45,037 bases of DNA from Streptomyces anandii JCM 4720 (lineage in GTDB: Bacteria; Actinomycetota; Actinomycetes; Streptomycetales; Streptomycetaceae). The notes under the pieces were generated by a model. It ran no database searches. It was not told the origin of the DNA and was given only the letters and a program-made list of their open reading frames with translations. Below, in pieces: positions 11,531 to 19,261 of this stretch (position 1 is the stretch's first letter; each line of letters opens with the position of its first letter). The position numbers and the translations under genes are program-made. The DNA is taken from positions 188,258 through 233,294 of the forward strand of contig NZ_BMVJ01000009.1 in NCBI RefSeq assembly GCF_014650655.1, written 5' to 3'.

Positions 11531-13125
11531 CGGTCCTTGACTCCGCCCTGGACACCGGCTCCCCCGACTACCGGGCCAACCGCGAGGCCATGCTCGCCCG
11601 GCTCGCCGAACTGGACGCCGAGCACGCCAAGGCACTCGCGGGCGGCGGCCCGAAGTACGTCGAACGGCACCGGCGGCGCGGCAAGCTGCTCGCCCGCGAG
11701 CGCGTCGAGCTGCTGCTCGACCCCGACACGCCCTTCCTGGAGCTGTCGCCGCTGGCGGCCTGGGGCAGCGACTACGCGGTCGGCGCCTCGCTGGTCACCG
11801 GCATCGGCGTCGTCGAGGGCGTGGAGTGCCTGATCACCGCCAACGACCCGACCGTGCGCGGCGGGGCCAGCAACCCGTGGAGCCTGAAGAAGGCGCTGCG
11901 GGCCAACGACATCGCGCTCGCCAACCGGCTGCCCTGCATCAGTCTGGTGGAGTCCGGAGGGGCCGATCTGCCGTCCCAGAAGGAGATCTTCATCCCCGGG
12001 GGCGCCATCTTCCGCGATCTGACCCGGCTTTCGGCGGCCGGCATCCCGACCGTCGCCGTCGTCTTCGGCAACTCCACCGCGGGCGGCGCCTACGTCCCCG
12101 GCATGTCCGACCACGTGATCATGGTCAAGGAGCGCGCCAAGGTGTTCCTCGGCGGGCCGCCGCTGGTGAAGATGGCGACCGGGGAGGAGAGCGACGACGA
12201 GTCCCTGGGCGGCGCGGAGATGCACGCGCGCGTGTCGGGACTCGCCGACTACTTCGCCGTGGACGAACGGGACGCGCTGAGGCAGGCACGCCGGGTCGTC
12301 GCCCGTCTCAACCACCGCAAGGCCCATCCCGATCCCCCCTTCGCGAAGCCGCCCAAATACGACAACGAGGAGCTGCTGGGCATCGTTCCCGGCGATCTGA
12401 AGATCCCCTTCGACCCCCGCGAGGTGATCGCCCGGATCGTCGACGCCTCCGACTTCGACGAGTTCAAGCCGCTGTACGGCACCAGCCTGACCACCGGCTG
12501 GGCCACCCTGCACGGCTATCCGGTGGGCATCCTCGCCAACGCCCAGGGCGTGCTGTTCAGCGAGGAGTCGCAGAAGGCGGCCCAGTTCATCCAGCTCGCC
12601 AACCAGCGCGACATCCCGCTGCTGTTCCTGCACAACACCACCGGTTACATGGTCGGCCGCGAGTATGAGCAGGGCGGCATCATCAAGCACGGCGCGATGA
12701 TGATCAACGCCGTCAGCAACTCCCGCGTGCCGCACCTGTCGGTGCTCATGGGCGCGTCGTACGGCGCCGGGCACTACGGCATGTGCGGGCGGGCCTACGA
12801 CCCGCGCTTCCTGTTCGCCTGGCCGAGCGCCAAGTCGGCCGTCATGGGGCCGCAGCAGCTCGCGGGCGTGCTGTCGATCGTGGCCCGCCAGTCGGCGGCG
12901 GCCAAGGGACAGCCGTACGACGACGAGGCGGACGCGGCGCTGCGCGCCATGGTGGAGCAGCAGATCGAGTCCGAGTCGCTGCCGATGTTCCTGTCCGGGC
13001 GGCTGTACGACGACGGCGTCATCGACCCGCGCGACACCCGCACCGTGCTCGGCCTGTGCCTGTCGGCCGTCCACACCGCCCCCTGCGAGGGCGCCCGCGG
13101 CGGCTTCGGCGTCTTCCGGATGTGA
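11527..13125 (+). CDS. Acyl-CoA carboxylase carboxyltransferase (beta) subunit
   Basis: A 532-residue carboxyltransferase of the methylcrotonyl-/geranyl-CoA carboxylase class. It transfers CO2 from carboxybiotin to an acyl-CoA. Both carboxyltransferase halves are present. The N half has STAGGAYVPGMSDHVIMV. The C half has VLFSEESQKAAQFIQL and GASYGAGHYGMCGRAYDP. The GTG start overlaps the atuA stop (GTGA). Together with the next gene it forms an alpha6beta6-type biotin enzyme. The MCC-like sequence and the AtuA neighbour favour a 3-methyl-branched enoyl-CoA (3-methylcrotonyl-, geranyl- or similar) over acetyl- or propionyl-CoA. The exact substrate is not decided by the motifs I can read. Confidence 0.92.
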   Translation: MTVLDSALDTGSPDYRANREAMLARLAELDAEHAKALAGGGPKYVERHRRRGKLLARERVELLLDPDTPFLELSPLAAWGSDYAVGASLVTGIGVVEGVECLITANDPTVRGGASNPWSLKKALRANDIALANRLPCISLVESGGADLPSQKEIFIPGGAIFRDLTRLSAAGIPTVAVVFGNSTAGGAYVPGMSDHVIMVKERAKVFLGGPPLVKMATGEESDDESLGGAEMHARVSGLADYFAVDERDALRQARRVVARLNHRKAHPDPPFAKPPKYDNEELLGIVPGDLKIPFDPREVIARIVDASDFDEFKPLYGTSLTTGWATLHGYPVGILANAQGVLFSEESQKAAQFIQLANQRDIPLLFLHNTTGYMVGREYEQGGIIKHGAMMINAVSNSRVPHLSVLMGASYGAGHYGMCGRAYDPRFLFAWPSAKSAVMGPQQLAGVLSIVARQSAAAKGQPYDDEADAALRAMVEQQIESESLPMFLSGRLYDDGVIDPRDTRTVLGLCLSAVHTAPCEGARGGFGVFRM

Positions 13126-13136
13126 GGGAACCCCCA

Positions 13137-15008
13137 GTGACTTCGACGAATACGACGATTTCCACGGTGCTCGTCGCCAACCGGGGCGAGATCGCCTGCC
13201 GGGTCTTCCGCACCTGCGCCGAGGCGGGCATCCGCACGGTCGCCGTGCACTCGGAGGCCGACGAGAACGCGCTGCACGCGCGCGTGGCCGACGCCGCCGT
13301 ACGCCTGCCGGGGGTGACGCCCGCCGAGACGTATCTGCGCGGGGACCTGATCGTGAAGGCGGCGATCGCCGCCGGCGCGGACGCGGTCCACCCGGGCTAC
13401 GGCTTCCTCTCCGAGAACGCCGGCTTCGCGCGGGCCGTCCTCGACGCCGGCCTGGTCTGGATCGGGCCACCGCCCGAGGCGATCGAGGCGATGGCGTCCA
13501 AGACGCGCGCCAAGCGGCTGATGGGCGTGGAGCCCCTGCGCGAGGTCACCGAGGCGGACCTGCCCGTGCTGGTCAAGGCGGCCGCGGGCGGCGGCGGGCG
13601 CGGGATGCGGATCGTACGGCGGCTCGCCGACCTGGACGCCGAACTGGCGGCCGCCCGCGCGGAGGCGGCGAGCGCCTTCGGTGACGGCGAGGTCTTCACC
13701 GAGCCGTACCTGGAGGGCGGCCGCCACGTCGAGGTGCAGATCCTCGCCGACACGCACGGCACCGTATGGGCGCTCGGCACCCGTGACTGCTCCCTCCAGC
13801 GCCGCCACCAGAAGGTGATCGAGGAGGCCCCGGCGCCCGGACTGCCGGACGCGCTGAGGCGCGAGCTGGACGAGCTGGCGGTGCGGGCCGCCCGCGCCGT
13901 CGACTACGTGGGCGCGGGCACCGTCGAGTTCCTGGTCGCCGGGGACAGGGCGCAGTTCCTGGAGATGAACACCCGCCTCCAGGTCGAGCACCCGGTGACG
14001 GAGGCCGTGTTCGGCGTCGATCTCGTCGCCCTGCAGATCCGGATCGCCGAGGGTCACGCCCTCGACCCCGAACCGCCCCTCCCGCGCGGGCACGCCGTCG
14101 AGGCCCGCCTGTACGCCGAGGACCCCGCGCGGGACTGGGCCCCGCAGACCGGCACGCTGCACCGCCTCACCGTTCCCGAGGGCGTACGCCTGGACACCGG
14201 ATACACCGGCGGCGACACCATCGGCGTCCACTACGACCCCATGCTCGCCAAGGCCGTCGCCCACGCGCCCACGCGCGCGGAGGCCGTCCGCAGGCTCGCC
14301 GGGGCACTGGAGCGGGCCGCCGTGCACGGCCCGGTCACCAACCGGGACCTGCTCGTCCGCTCGCTGCGCCACGAGGAGTTCACGTCCGCCCGCATGGACA
14401 CCGGCTTCTACGACCGCCACCTCGCCGAGCTGACCGCCCCGGCCCCCGACCCGTACGCGCCGCTGGCCGCCGCCCTCGCCGACGCGCACGGCCGCTCGCG
14501 GTTCGGCGGCTGGCGCAACCTGCCCTCCCAGCCGCAGGTCAAGCGCTACCTCATGGCCGGCGAGGAGCACGAGGCGCGCTACCGGCACACCCGCGCGGGA
14601 CTGGCCGCCGACACCGAGGAGGTGCGCGTCGCGCACGTCGACGCGCGCACGGTCGTACTCGAAGTGGACGGTGTACGCCGCCGGTTCGAGGTCGCCCGGT
14701 ACGGCGACCAGGTGTACGTGGGCGCGACCGCCCTCACCGCGCTGCCCCGCTTCCCCGACCCGGCCGCCCAGCGCGCCCCCGGGTCGCTGCTCGCCCCCAT
14801 GCCCGGCACCGTCGTCCGCGTCGCCGAAGGACTCGCCGCGGGAGCCGCCGTACGGGCCGGGGAGCCGCTGCTGTGGCTGGAGGCGATGAAGATGGAGCAC
14901 AGGATCTCCGCGCCCGTCACAGGGACGCTCACGGCCTTGCACGCGACCCCCGGACAGCAGGTGGAGGTCGGTGCCCTGCTGGCCGTCGTGCACGGCGACA
15001 CGCCCTGA
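13137..15008 (+). CDS. Acyl-CoA carboxylase biotin carboxylase/biotin carrier (alpha) subunit
   Basis: A 623-residue subunit that carboxylates biotin with ATP and bicarbonate. Biotin carboxylase starts at VLVANRGEIACRVFR. The ATP-grasp glycine loop GGGGRGM is at 151-157, and EMNTRLQVEHPVTE marks the active site. A spacer domain of about 120 residues follows, and the biotinyl domain carries Lys585 in EAMKMEH. The stretch between SKTRAKRLM and PVLVKA is only about 13 residues, shorter by roughly 15-17 than in typical enzymes. The GTG at 13137 lies 11 bases after the beta-subunit stop, with GAGGG as ribosome site. The subunit works with the product of 11527-13125. Confidence 0.92.
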   Translation: MTSTNTTISTVLVANRGEIACRVFRTCAEAGIRTVAVHSEADENALHARVADAAVRLPGVTPAETYLRGDLIVKAAIAAGADAVHPGYGFLSENAGFARAVLDAGLVWIGPPPEAIEAMASKTRAKRLMGVEPLREVTEADLPVLVKAAAGGGGRGMRIVRRLADLDAELAAARAEAASAFGDGEVFTEPYLEGGRHVEVQILADTHGTVWALGTRDCSLQRRHQKVIEEAPAPGLPDALRRELDELAVRAARAVDYVGAGTVEFLVAGDRAQFLEMNTRLQVEHPVTEAVFGVDLVALQIRIAEGHALDPEPPLPRGHAVEARLYAEDPARDWAPQTGTLHRLTVPEGVRLDTGYTGGDTIGVHYDPMLAKAVAHAPTRAEAVRRLAGALERAAVHGPVTNRDLLVRSLRHEEFTSARMDTGFYDRHLAELTAPAPDPYAPLAAALADAHGRSRFGGWRNLPSQPQVKRYLMAGEEHEARYRHTRAGLAADTEEVRVAHVDARTVVLEVDGVRRRFEVARYGDQVYVGATALTALPRFPDPAAQRAPGSLLAPMPGTVVRVAEGLAAGAAVRAGEPLLWLEAMKMEHRISAPVTGTLTALHATPGQQVEVGALLAVVHGDTP

Positions 15009-15063
15009 GGGGCACGGGGAACTGCGCGAGCAACCACAAACAACTCGCACTCGGGAGACGGTA

Positions 15064-16224
15064 ATGAGCCCCGCCATCGAATCCGAAGAACACAAGGCCC
15101 TCCGATCCGCGGTCGCCGCCCTCGGCAAACGCTACGGCCGCGACTACATCACCCGGACCGTCGCCGAGGGCCGCCACCCCACCGAGCTGTGGGCCGAGGC
15201 CGGCAAGCTCGGATACCTCGGCGTCAACCTGCCGGAGGCACACGGCGGGGGAGGCGGCGGGATCACCGAACTCGCGATCGTCCTCGAAGAGCTCGGCGCC
15301 GCCGGCTGCCCGCTGCTGATGCTGGTCGTCTCGCCCGCCATCTGCGGCACCGTGATCGCCCGCTTCGGCACCGAGGAGCAGAAGCGGACCTGGCTGCCCG
15401 GCCTCGCCGACGGCACCCGCACCATGGCCTTCGGCATCACCGAACCCGACGCCGGCTCCAACTCGCACCGCATCACCACCACCGCCCGCCGCGACGGCGC
15501 CGACTGGCTGCTGACCGGCCGCAAGGTGTTCATCTCCGGCGTCGACATCGCCGACGCCGTGCTGATCGTCGGCCGCACCGAGGACGCCCGCACCGGCCGC
15601 CTCAAGCCGTGCCTGTTCATCGTCCCGCCGGACGCCGAGGGCTTCCAGCGGCGCCCCATCGACATGGAACTGAACGCCGCCGAGAAGCAGTTCGAACTGG
15701 TTCTGGACGACGTGCGGCTGCCCGCCGACGCGCTCGTCGGCGACGAGGACGCCGGCCTGCTCCAGCTGTTCGCCGGGCTCAACCCCGAGCGGATCATGAC
15801 GGCCGCCTTCGCGATCGGCATGGGCCGTCACGCGCTCGGCCGGGCGGTGGAGTACGCGCGCGAACGCACCGTGTGGAAGACCCCCATCGGCGCTCACCAG
15901 GCGATCGCGCACCCCCTCGCGCAGGCGCACATCGACCTGGAACTGGCCCGTCTGATGACGCAGAAGGCGGCCCATCTCTACGACGCCGGCGACGACATGG
16001 GAGCGGGCGAGGCGGCCAACATGGCCAAGTACGCGGCCGCCGAGGCCTGTGTGAAGGCGGTCGACCAGGCCGTGCACACCCTCGGCGGGAACGGGCTCAC
16101 GCGGGAATTCGGCCTCGCCTCATTGATAACAGCCGCACGCGTGGCTCGTATTGCTCCGGTGAGCAGGGAGATGATTCTCAACTACGTGTCCCACCAGAGT
16201 CTGGGCCTGCCCAAGTCGTACTGA
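15064..16224 (+). CDS. Acyl-CoA dehydrogenase, isovaleryl-CoA dehydrogenase-like base position
   Basis: A 386-residue FAD enzyme that makes the alpha,beta-double bond in an acyl-CoA. It has GITEPDAGSNSH and GRKVFISGVD (FAD/substrate contacts), TVWKTPIGAHQAIAHPLA, and the C-terminal LGGNGLTREFG. The common catalytic Glu of the YEGT motif is missing (IAPVSREM there). Instead Glu242 in LNPERIM sits at the helix-G position used by isovaleryl-CoA dehydrogenase. That suggests a branched-chain substrate and fits a pathway that carboxylates its product. A GGGAG ribosome site precedes the ATG. It lies 55 bases after the alpha subunit, in the same operon. Confidence 0.9.
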   Translation: MSPAIESEEHKALRSAVAALGKRYGRDYITRTVAEGRHPTELWAEAGKLGYLGVNLPEAHGGGGGGITELAIVLEELGAAGCPLLMLVVSPAICGTVIARFGTEEQKRTWLPGLADGTRTMAFGITEPDAGSNSHRITTTARRDGADWLLTGRKVFISGVDIADAVLIVGRTEDARTGRLKPCLFIVPPDAEGFQRRPIDMELNAAEKQFELVLDDVRLPADALVGDEDAGLLQLFAGLNPERIMTAAFAIGMGRHALGRAVEYARERTVWKTPIGAHQAIAHPLAQAHIDLELARLMTQKAAHLYDAGDDMGAGEAANMAKYAAAEACVKAVDQAVHTLGGNGLTREFGLASLITAARVARIAPVSREMILNYVSHQSLGLPKSY

Positions 16225-16265
16225 CGACCCGTACCGGCCTGCCGGCCGGCGTGCGAGGAGGAACC

Positions 16266-17867
16266 GTGTTCCGCAGCGAGTACGCAGACGTTCCGGCCGT
16301 GGAACTGCCCATTCACGACGCCGTGCTGGGGCATGCCGCCGACTTCGGCGACCTGCCCGCGCTGATCGACGGCACGGACGGCACCACCCTCACCTACGAG
16401 CAGGTGGACCGCTTCCACCGGCGCGTCGCCGCCGCGCTCGCCGAGGCCGGGGTGCGCAAGGGCGACGTCCTCGCCCTGCACAGCCCGAACACCCTCGCCT
16501 TCCCCATCGCCTTCTACGCGGCCACCCGCGCGGGCGCCTCGGTCACCACCGTGCACCCGCTCGCCACCGCCGAGGAGTTCGGCAAACAGCTGAAGGACTC
16601 GGCGGCCCGCTGGATCGTCACCGTCTCGCCGCTGCTGGAGGCGGCGCGGCGGGCCGCCGAACTCGCGGGCGGCGTCGAGGAGATCTTCGTCTGCGACAGC
16701 GCGCCCGGGCACCGCTCGCTCGCCGACATGCTCGCCTCGGCCGCGCCCGAGCCCGCCGTCGACGTCGACCCGGCCGAGGACGTCGCCGCGCTGCCGTACT
16801 CCTCGGGCACCACCGGCACACCCAAGGGCGTGATGCTCACCCACCGGCAGATCGCCACCAACCTCGCCCAGCTCGAGCCGGCGATCACCACCGGACCCGG
16901 CGACCGCATCCTCGCCGTGCTGCCCTTCTTCCACATCTACGGGCTCACCGCGCTGATGAACGCGCCCCTGCGCAAGGGCGCCACCGTCGTCGTCCTGCCC
17001 CGCTTCGAGCTGGAGACCTTCCTCGCGGCCATCCAGGACCACCGCATCACCGGCCTGTACGTGGCCCCGCCGATCGTGCTGGCCCTGGCCAAGCACCCGG
17101 CCGTCGCGCGGTACGACCTGTCGTCGCTGAAGTACGTCATCAGCGCGGCGGCGCCCCTGGACGCCGAGCTGGCCGCCGCCTGCTCCCGCCGCCTCGGCCT
17201 GCCGCCGGTCGGTCAGGCCTACGGCATGACGGAACTGTCGCCCGGCACCCACCTCGTGCCGCCGGACGCCATGCACATCGCACCGCCCGGCACGGTCGGC
17301 AGGCTCATCGCCGGCACCGAGATGCGCATCGTCTCCCTGGCCGACCCCGGCCAGGACCTCGGCGTGGGCGAACCCGGCGAGATCCTCATCCGCGGCCCCC
17401 AGGTCATGAAGGGCTACCTCGGCCGGCCCGACGCCACCGCCGCCATGATCGACGCCGACGGCTGGCTGCACACCGGGGACGTGGGCCATGTGGACGCCGA
17501 CGGCTGGCTGTTCGTCGTGGACCGGGTCAAGGAACTGATCAAGTACAAGGGCTTCCAGGTGGCCCCCGCCGAACTGGAGGCGCTCCTGCTCACGCATCCC
17601 GGCATCGCCGACGCCGCCGTCATCGGCGCCTACAACGACGACGGCAACGAGGTCCCGCACGCCTTCGTGGTGCGCCAGCCCGACGCGGACGGCCTGTCCG
17701 AGGGCGAGGTCATGATGTACGTCGCCGAGCGCGTCGCCCCCTACAAGCGCGTCCGCCAGGTCACCTTCCTCGGCGCCGTGCCCCGCGCGGCCTCCGGCAA
17801 GATCCTCCGTCGTGAGCTGCGGGACCTGCGCGAGAAGCAGCAGCGCGAACTCAAGGAGCAGCCGTGA
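16266..17867 (+). CDS. Acyl-CoA ligase of the 4-coumarate/cinnamate-CoA ligase group
   Basis: A 533-residue adenylate-forming enzyme that makes an acyl-AMP and then the CoA thioester. The P-loop is YSSGTTGTPKGVMLTH (from Tyr178). The hinge region is DGWLHTGDVGHVD and VDRVKELIKYKGFQVAP, and the catalytic Lys512 lies in AASGKILRREL. The sequence resembles plant-like 4-coumarate:CoA ligases found in Streptomyces. In this operon it more likely activates the free acid that enters the pathway; whether that acid is aromatic or isoprenoid is open. The GTG at 16266 has a GAGGAGG ribosome site. It overlaps the hydratase gene by GTGA. Confidence 0.92.
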   Translation: MFRSEYADVPAVELPIHDAVLGHAADFGDLPALIDGTDGTTLTYEQVDRFHRRVAAALAEAGVRKGDVLALHSPNTLAFPIAFYAATRAGASVTTVHPLATAEEFGKQLKDSAARWIVTVSPLLEAARRAAELAGGVEEIFVCDSAPGHRSLADMLASAAPEPAVDVDPAEDVAALPYSSGTTGTPKGVMLTHRQIATNLAQLEPAITTGPGDRILAVLPFFHIYGLTALMNAPLRKGATVVVLPRFELETFLAAIQDHRITGLYVAPPIVLALAKHPAVARYDLSSLKYVISAAAPLDAELAAACSRRLGLPPVGQAYGMTELSPGTHLVPPDAMHIAPPGTVGRLIAGTEMRIVSLADPGQDLGVGEPGEILIRGPQVMKGYLGRPDATAAMIDADGWLHTGDVGHVDADGWLFVVDRVKELIKYKGFQVAPAELEALLLTHPGIADAAVIGAYNDDGNEVPHAFVVRQPDADGLSEGEVMMYVAERVAPYKRVRQVTFLGAVPRAASGKILRRELRDLREKQQRELKEQP

Positions 17868-18598
17868 CGCACATCACCCGCACGCGCGCGCGTGCCGTCG
17901 AGACACTGGCCCTCGACTCGCCGGGCAACCGCAACGCCCTGTCGGCGGCGCTCGTCGGCGAGCTGGCGAAGGCGCTGACCGAGTGCGCCGGGGACGACGA
18001 CGTCCGCGCGGTCGTCCTCACCCACACCGGCAACACCTTCAGCGCCGGCGCCGACCTGCGCGATCCGCCCGACCCGGACGCGCTCGTGGCACTGCTGCGG
18101 CAGATCGTGGAACTGCCCAAGCCGGTCCTCGCGCGCGTCACCGGGCACGTCCGCGCGGGCGGGCTCGGCCTGCTCGCGGCCTGCGACCTCGCGGTCGCCT
18201 CGCACACGGCGAGCTTCGCGTTCACCGAGGTGCGGATCGGGGTCGCGCCCGCGGTGATCTCCCTGACCGTGCTGCCGCGCACGGACCCGCGCGCGCTCGC
18301 CCGGTACTACCTCACCGGCGAGCGCTTCGACGCGGCCGAGGCCGCCCGGACCGGCCTGCTCACGGCGGCCGGGGACGACGCCGACGCCGTACTCGAACCG
18401 ATGCTGGAGGGCGTGCGGCGGTCCTCGCCGCACGCCCTGGCCGAGACGAAACGGCTGCTCACGGCTAGGGTGCTGGAAGCCTTCGACCGGGACGCGGCCG
18501 ACCTGACCGCGCTCTCGGCCCGGCTGTTCGCCTCGCCGCACGCGCGCGAGGGGATGACGGCCTTCCTAGAACGACGGGATCCGCAATGGGCGGTGTGA
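17864..18598 (+). CDS. Enoyl-CoA hydratase/isomerase (crotonase family)
   Basis: A 244-residue crotonase-fold enzyme that adds water to an enoyl-CoA. The oxyanion-hole segments NTFSAGADLRD and RAGGLGLLAACDLAVA are present, and FTEVRIGVAP carries the first catalytic-Glu position. In this operon the likely substrate is the carboxylated enoyl-CoA (a glutaconyl-CoA type) made by the carboxylase. The GTG start overlaps the ligase stop, with AAGGAG as ribosome site. Its 3' end overlaps the TetR gene by 13 bases. No 3-hydroxyacyl-CoA lyase follows, so the last cleavage step must be encoded elsewhere. Confidence 0.88.
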   Translation: MTHITRTRARAVETLALDSPGNRNALSAALVGELAKALTECAGDDDVRAVVLTHTGNTFSAGADLRDPPDPDALVALLRQIVELPKPVLARVTGHVRAGGLGLLAACDLAVASHTASFAFTEVRIGVAPAVISLTVLPRTDPRALARYYLTGERFDAAEAARTGLLTAAGDDADAVLEPMLEGVRRSSPHALAETKRLLTARVLEAFDRDAADLTALSARLFASPHAREGMTAFLERRDPQWAV

Positions 18599-19242
18599 CG
18601 ACACAGGACCGAGCGGACCGGGCGGACGGCGCCGACCGGGCCGACCGCACCGACCGCGCCGACCGCGTCCCCAAGCAGGACCGCAGCCGGGCCACCCGGC
18701 AACGGCTCCTCCAGGCCGCCGTGGCCTGCCTCGCCGAGCACGGCTGGGCGGGCTCCACGGTGTCCGTCGTCGCCGAGCGCGCCGGCGTCTCCCGGGGCGC
18801 CGCCCAGCACCACTTCCCGACGCGCGAGGACCTCTTCACGGCCGCCGTCGAGTACGTCGCCGAGGAGCGCTCCACGGCCCTGCGGGACCTCTTCCCCGAG
18901 GGCGCGGCGGGCGACCGGGGGGCCGTGCTCTCCGCCCTGGTGGACCTGTTCACCGGCCCCCTCTTCCGCGCCGCCCTGCATCTGTGGGTCGCCGCCTCCA
19001 ACGAGGACCAGCTGCGCGCCCGCGTCACCGAGCTGGAGGCCCGCGTGGGCCGGGAGACCCACCGGATAGCGGTGGACCTCCTCGGCGCCGACGAGTCCCG
19101 CCCCGGAACCCGCGAGACCGTCCAGGGCTTCCTCGACATGGCCCGCGGCCTGGGCCTCGCCAACCTCCTCACCGACGACACCACCCGCCGCGAACGCGTG
19201 GTCGCCCAGTGGGCGGAGCTCCTGGAGAACGCCCTGGACTGA
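18586..19242 (+). CDS. TetR-family regulator closing the operon
   Basis: A 218-residue (or 215 from a GTG at 18595) one-component repressor. The DNA-binding domain spans about residues 37-83 (RQRLLQAAVACLAEHG, then VVAERAGVSRGAAQHHFPTR), followed by a ligand-binding helical domain. The first 30 residues are an unusual Asp-Arg-Ala/Thr repeat. Translational overlap with the hydratase gene ties its level to that of the pathway. Its most likely target is the CAAGC-AC-GCTTG palindrome at 8968-8979, with a pathway acyl-CoA as inducer. Both are inferences. Confidence 0.88.
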   Translation: MGGVTTQDRADRADGADRADRTDRADRVPKQDRSRATRQRLLQAAVACLAEHGWAGSTVSVVAERAGVSRGAAQHHFPTREDLFTAAVEYVAEERSTALRDLFPEGAAGDRGAVLSALVDLFTGPLFRAALHLWVAASNEDQLRARVTELEARVGRETHRIAVDLLGADESRPGTRETVQGFLDMARGLGLANLLTDDTTRRERVVAQWAELLENALD

Positions 19243-19261
19243 GGGGGCCGCCGGGCGTGGG

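Noticed and set aside
9032..11635. 867-codon minus-strand frame across the DinB-like and atuA genes
   Set aside because: It spans two well-supported genes in the opposite sense and has low-complexity composition.
12795..15128. 777-codon minus-strand frame opposite the carboxylase alpha gene
   Set aside because: Shadow of the codon bias in a gene with intact biotin carboxylase motifs.
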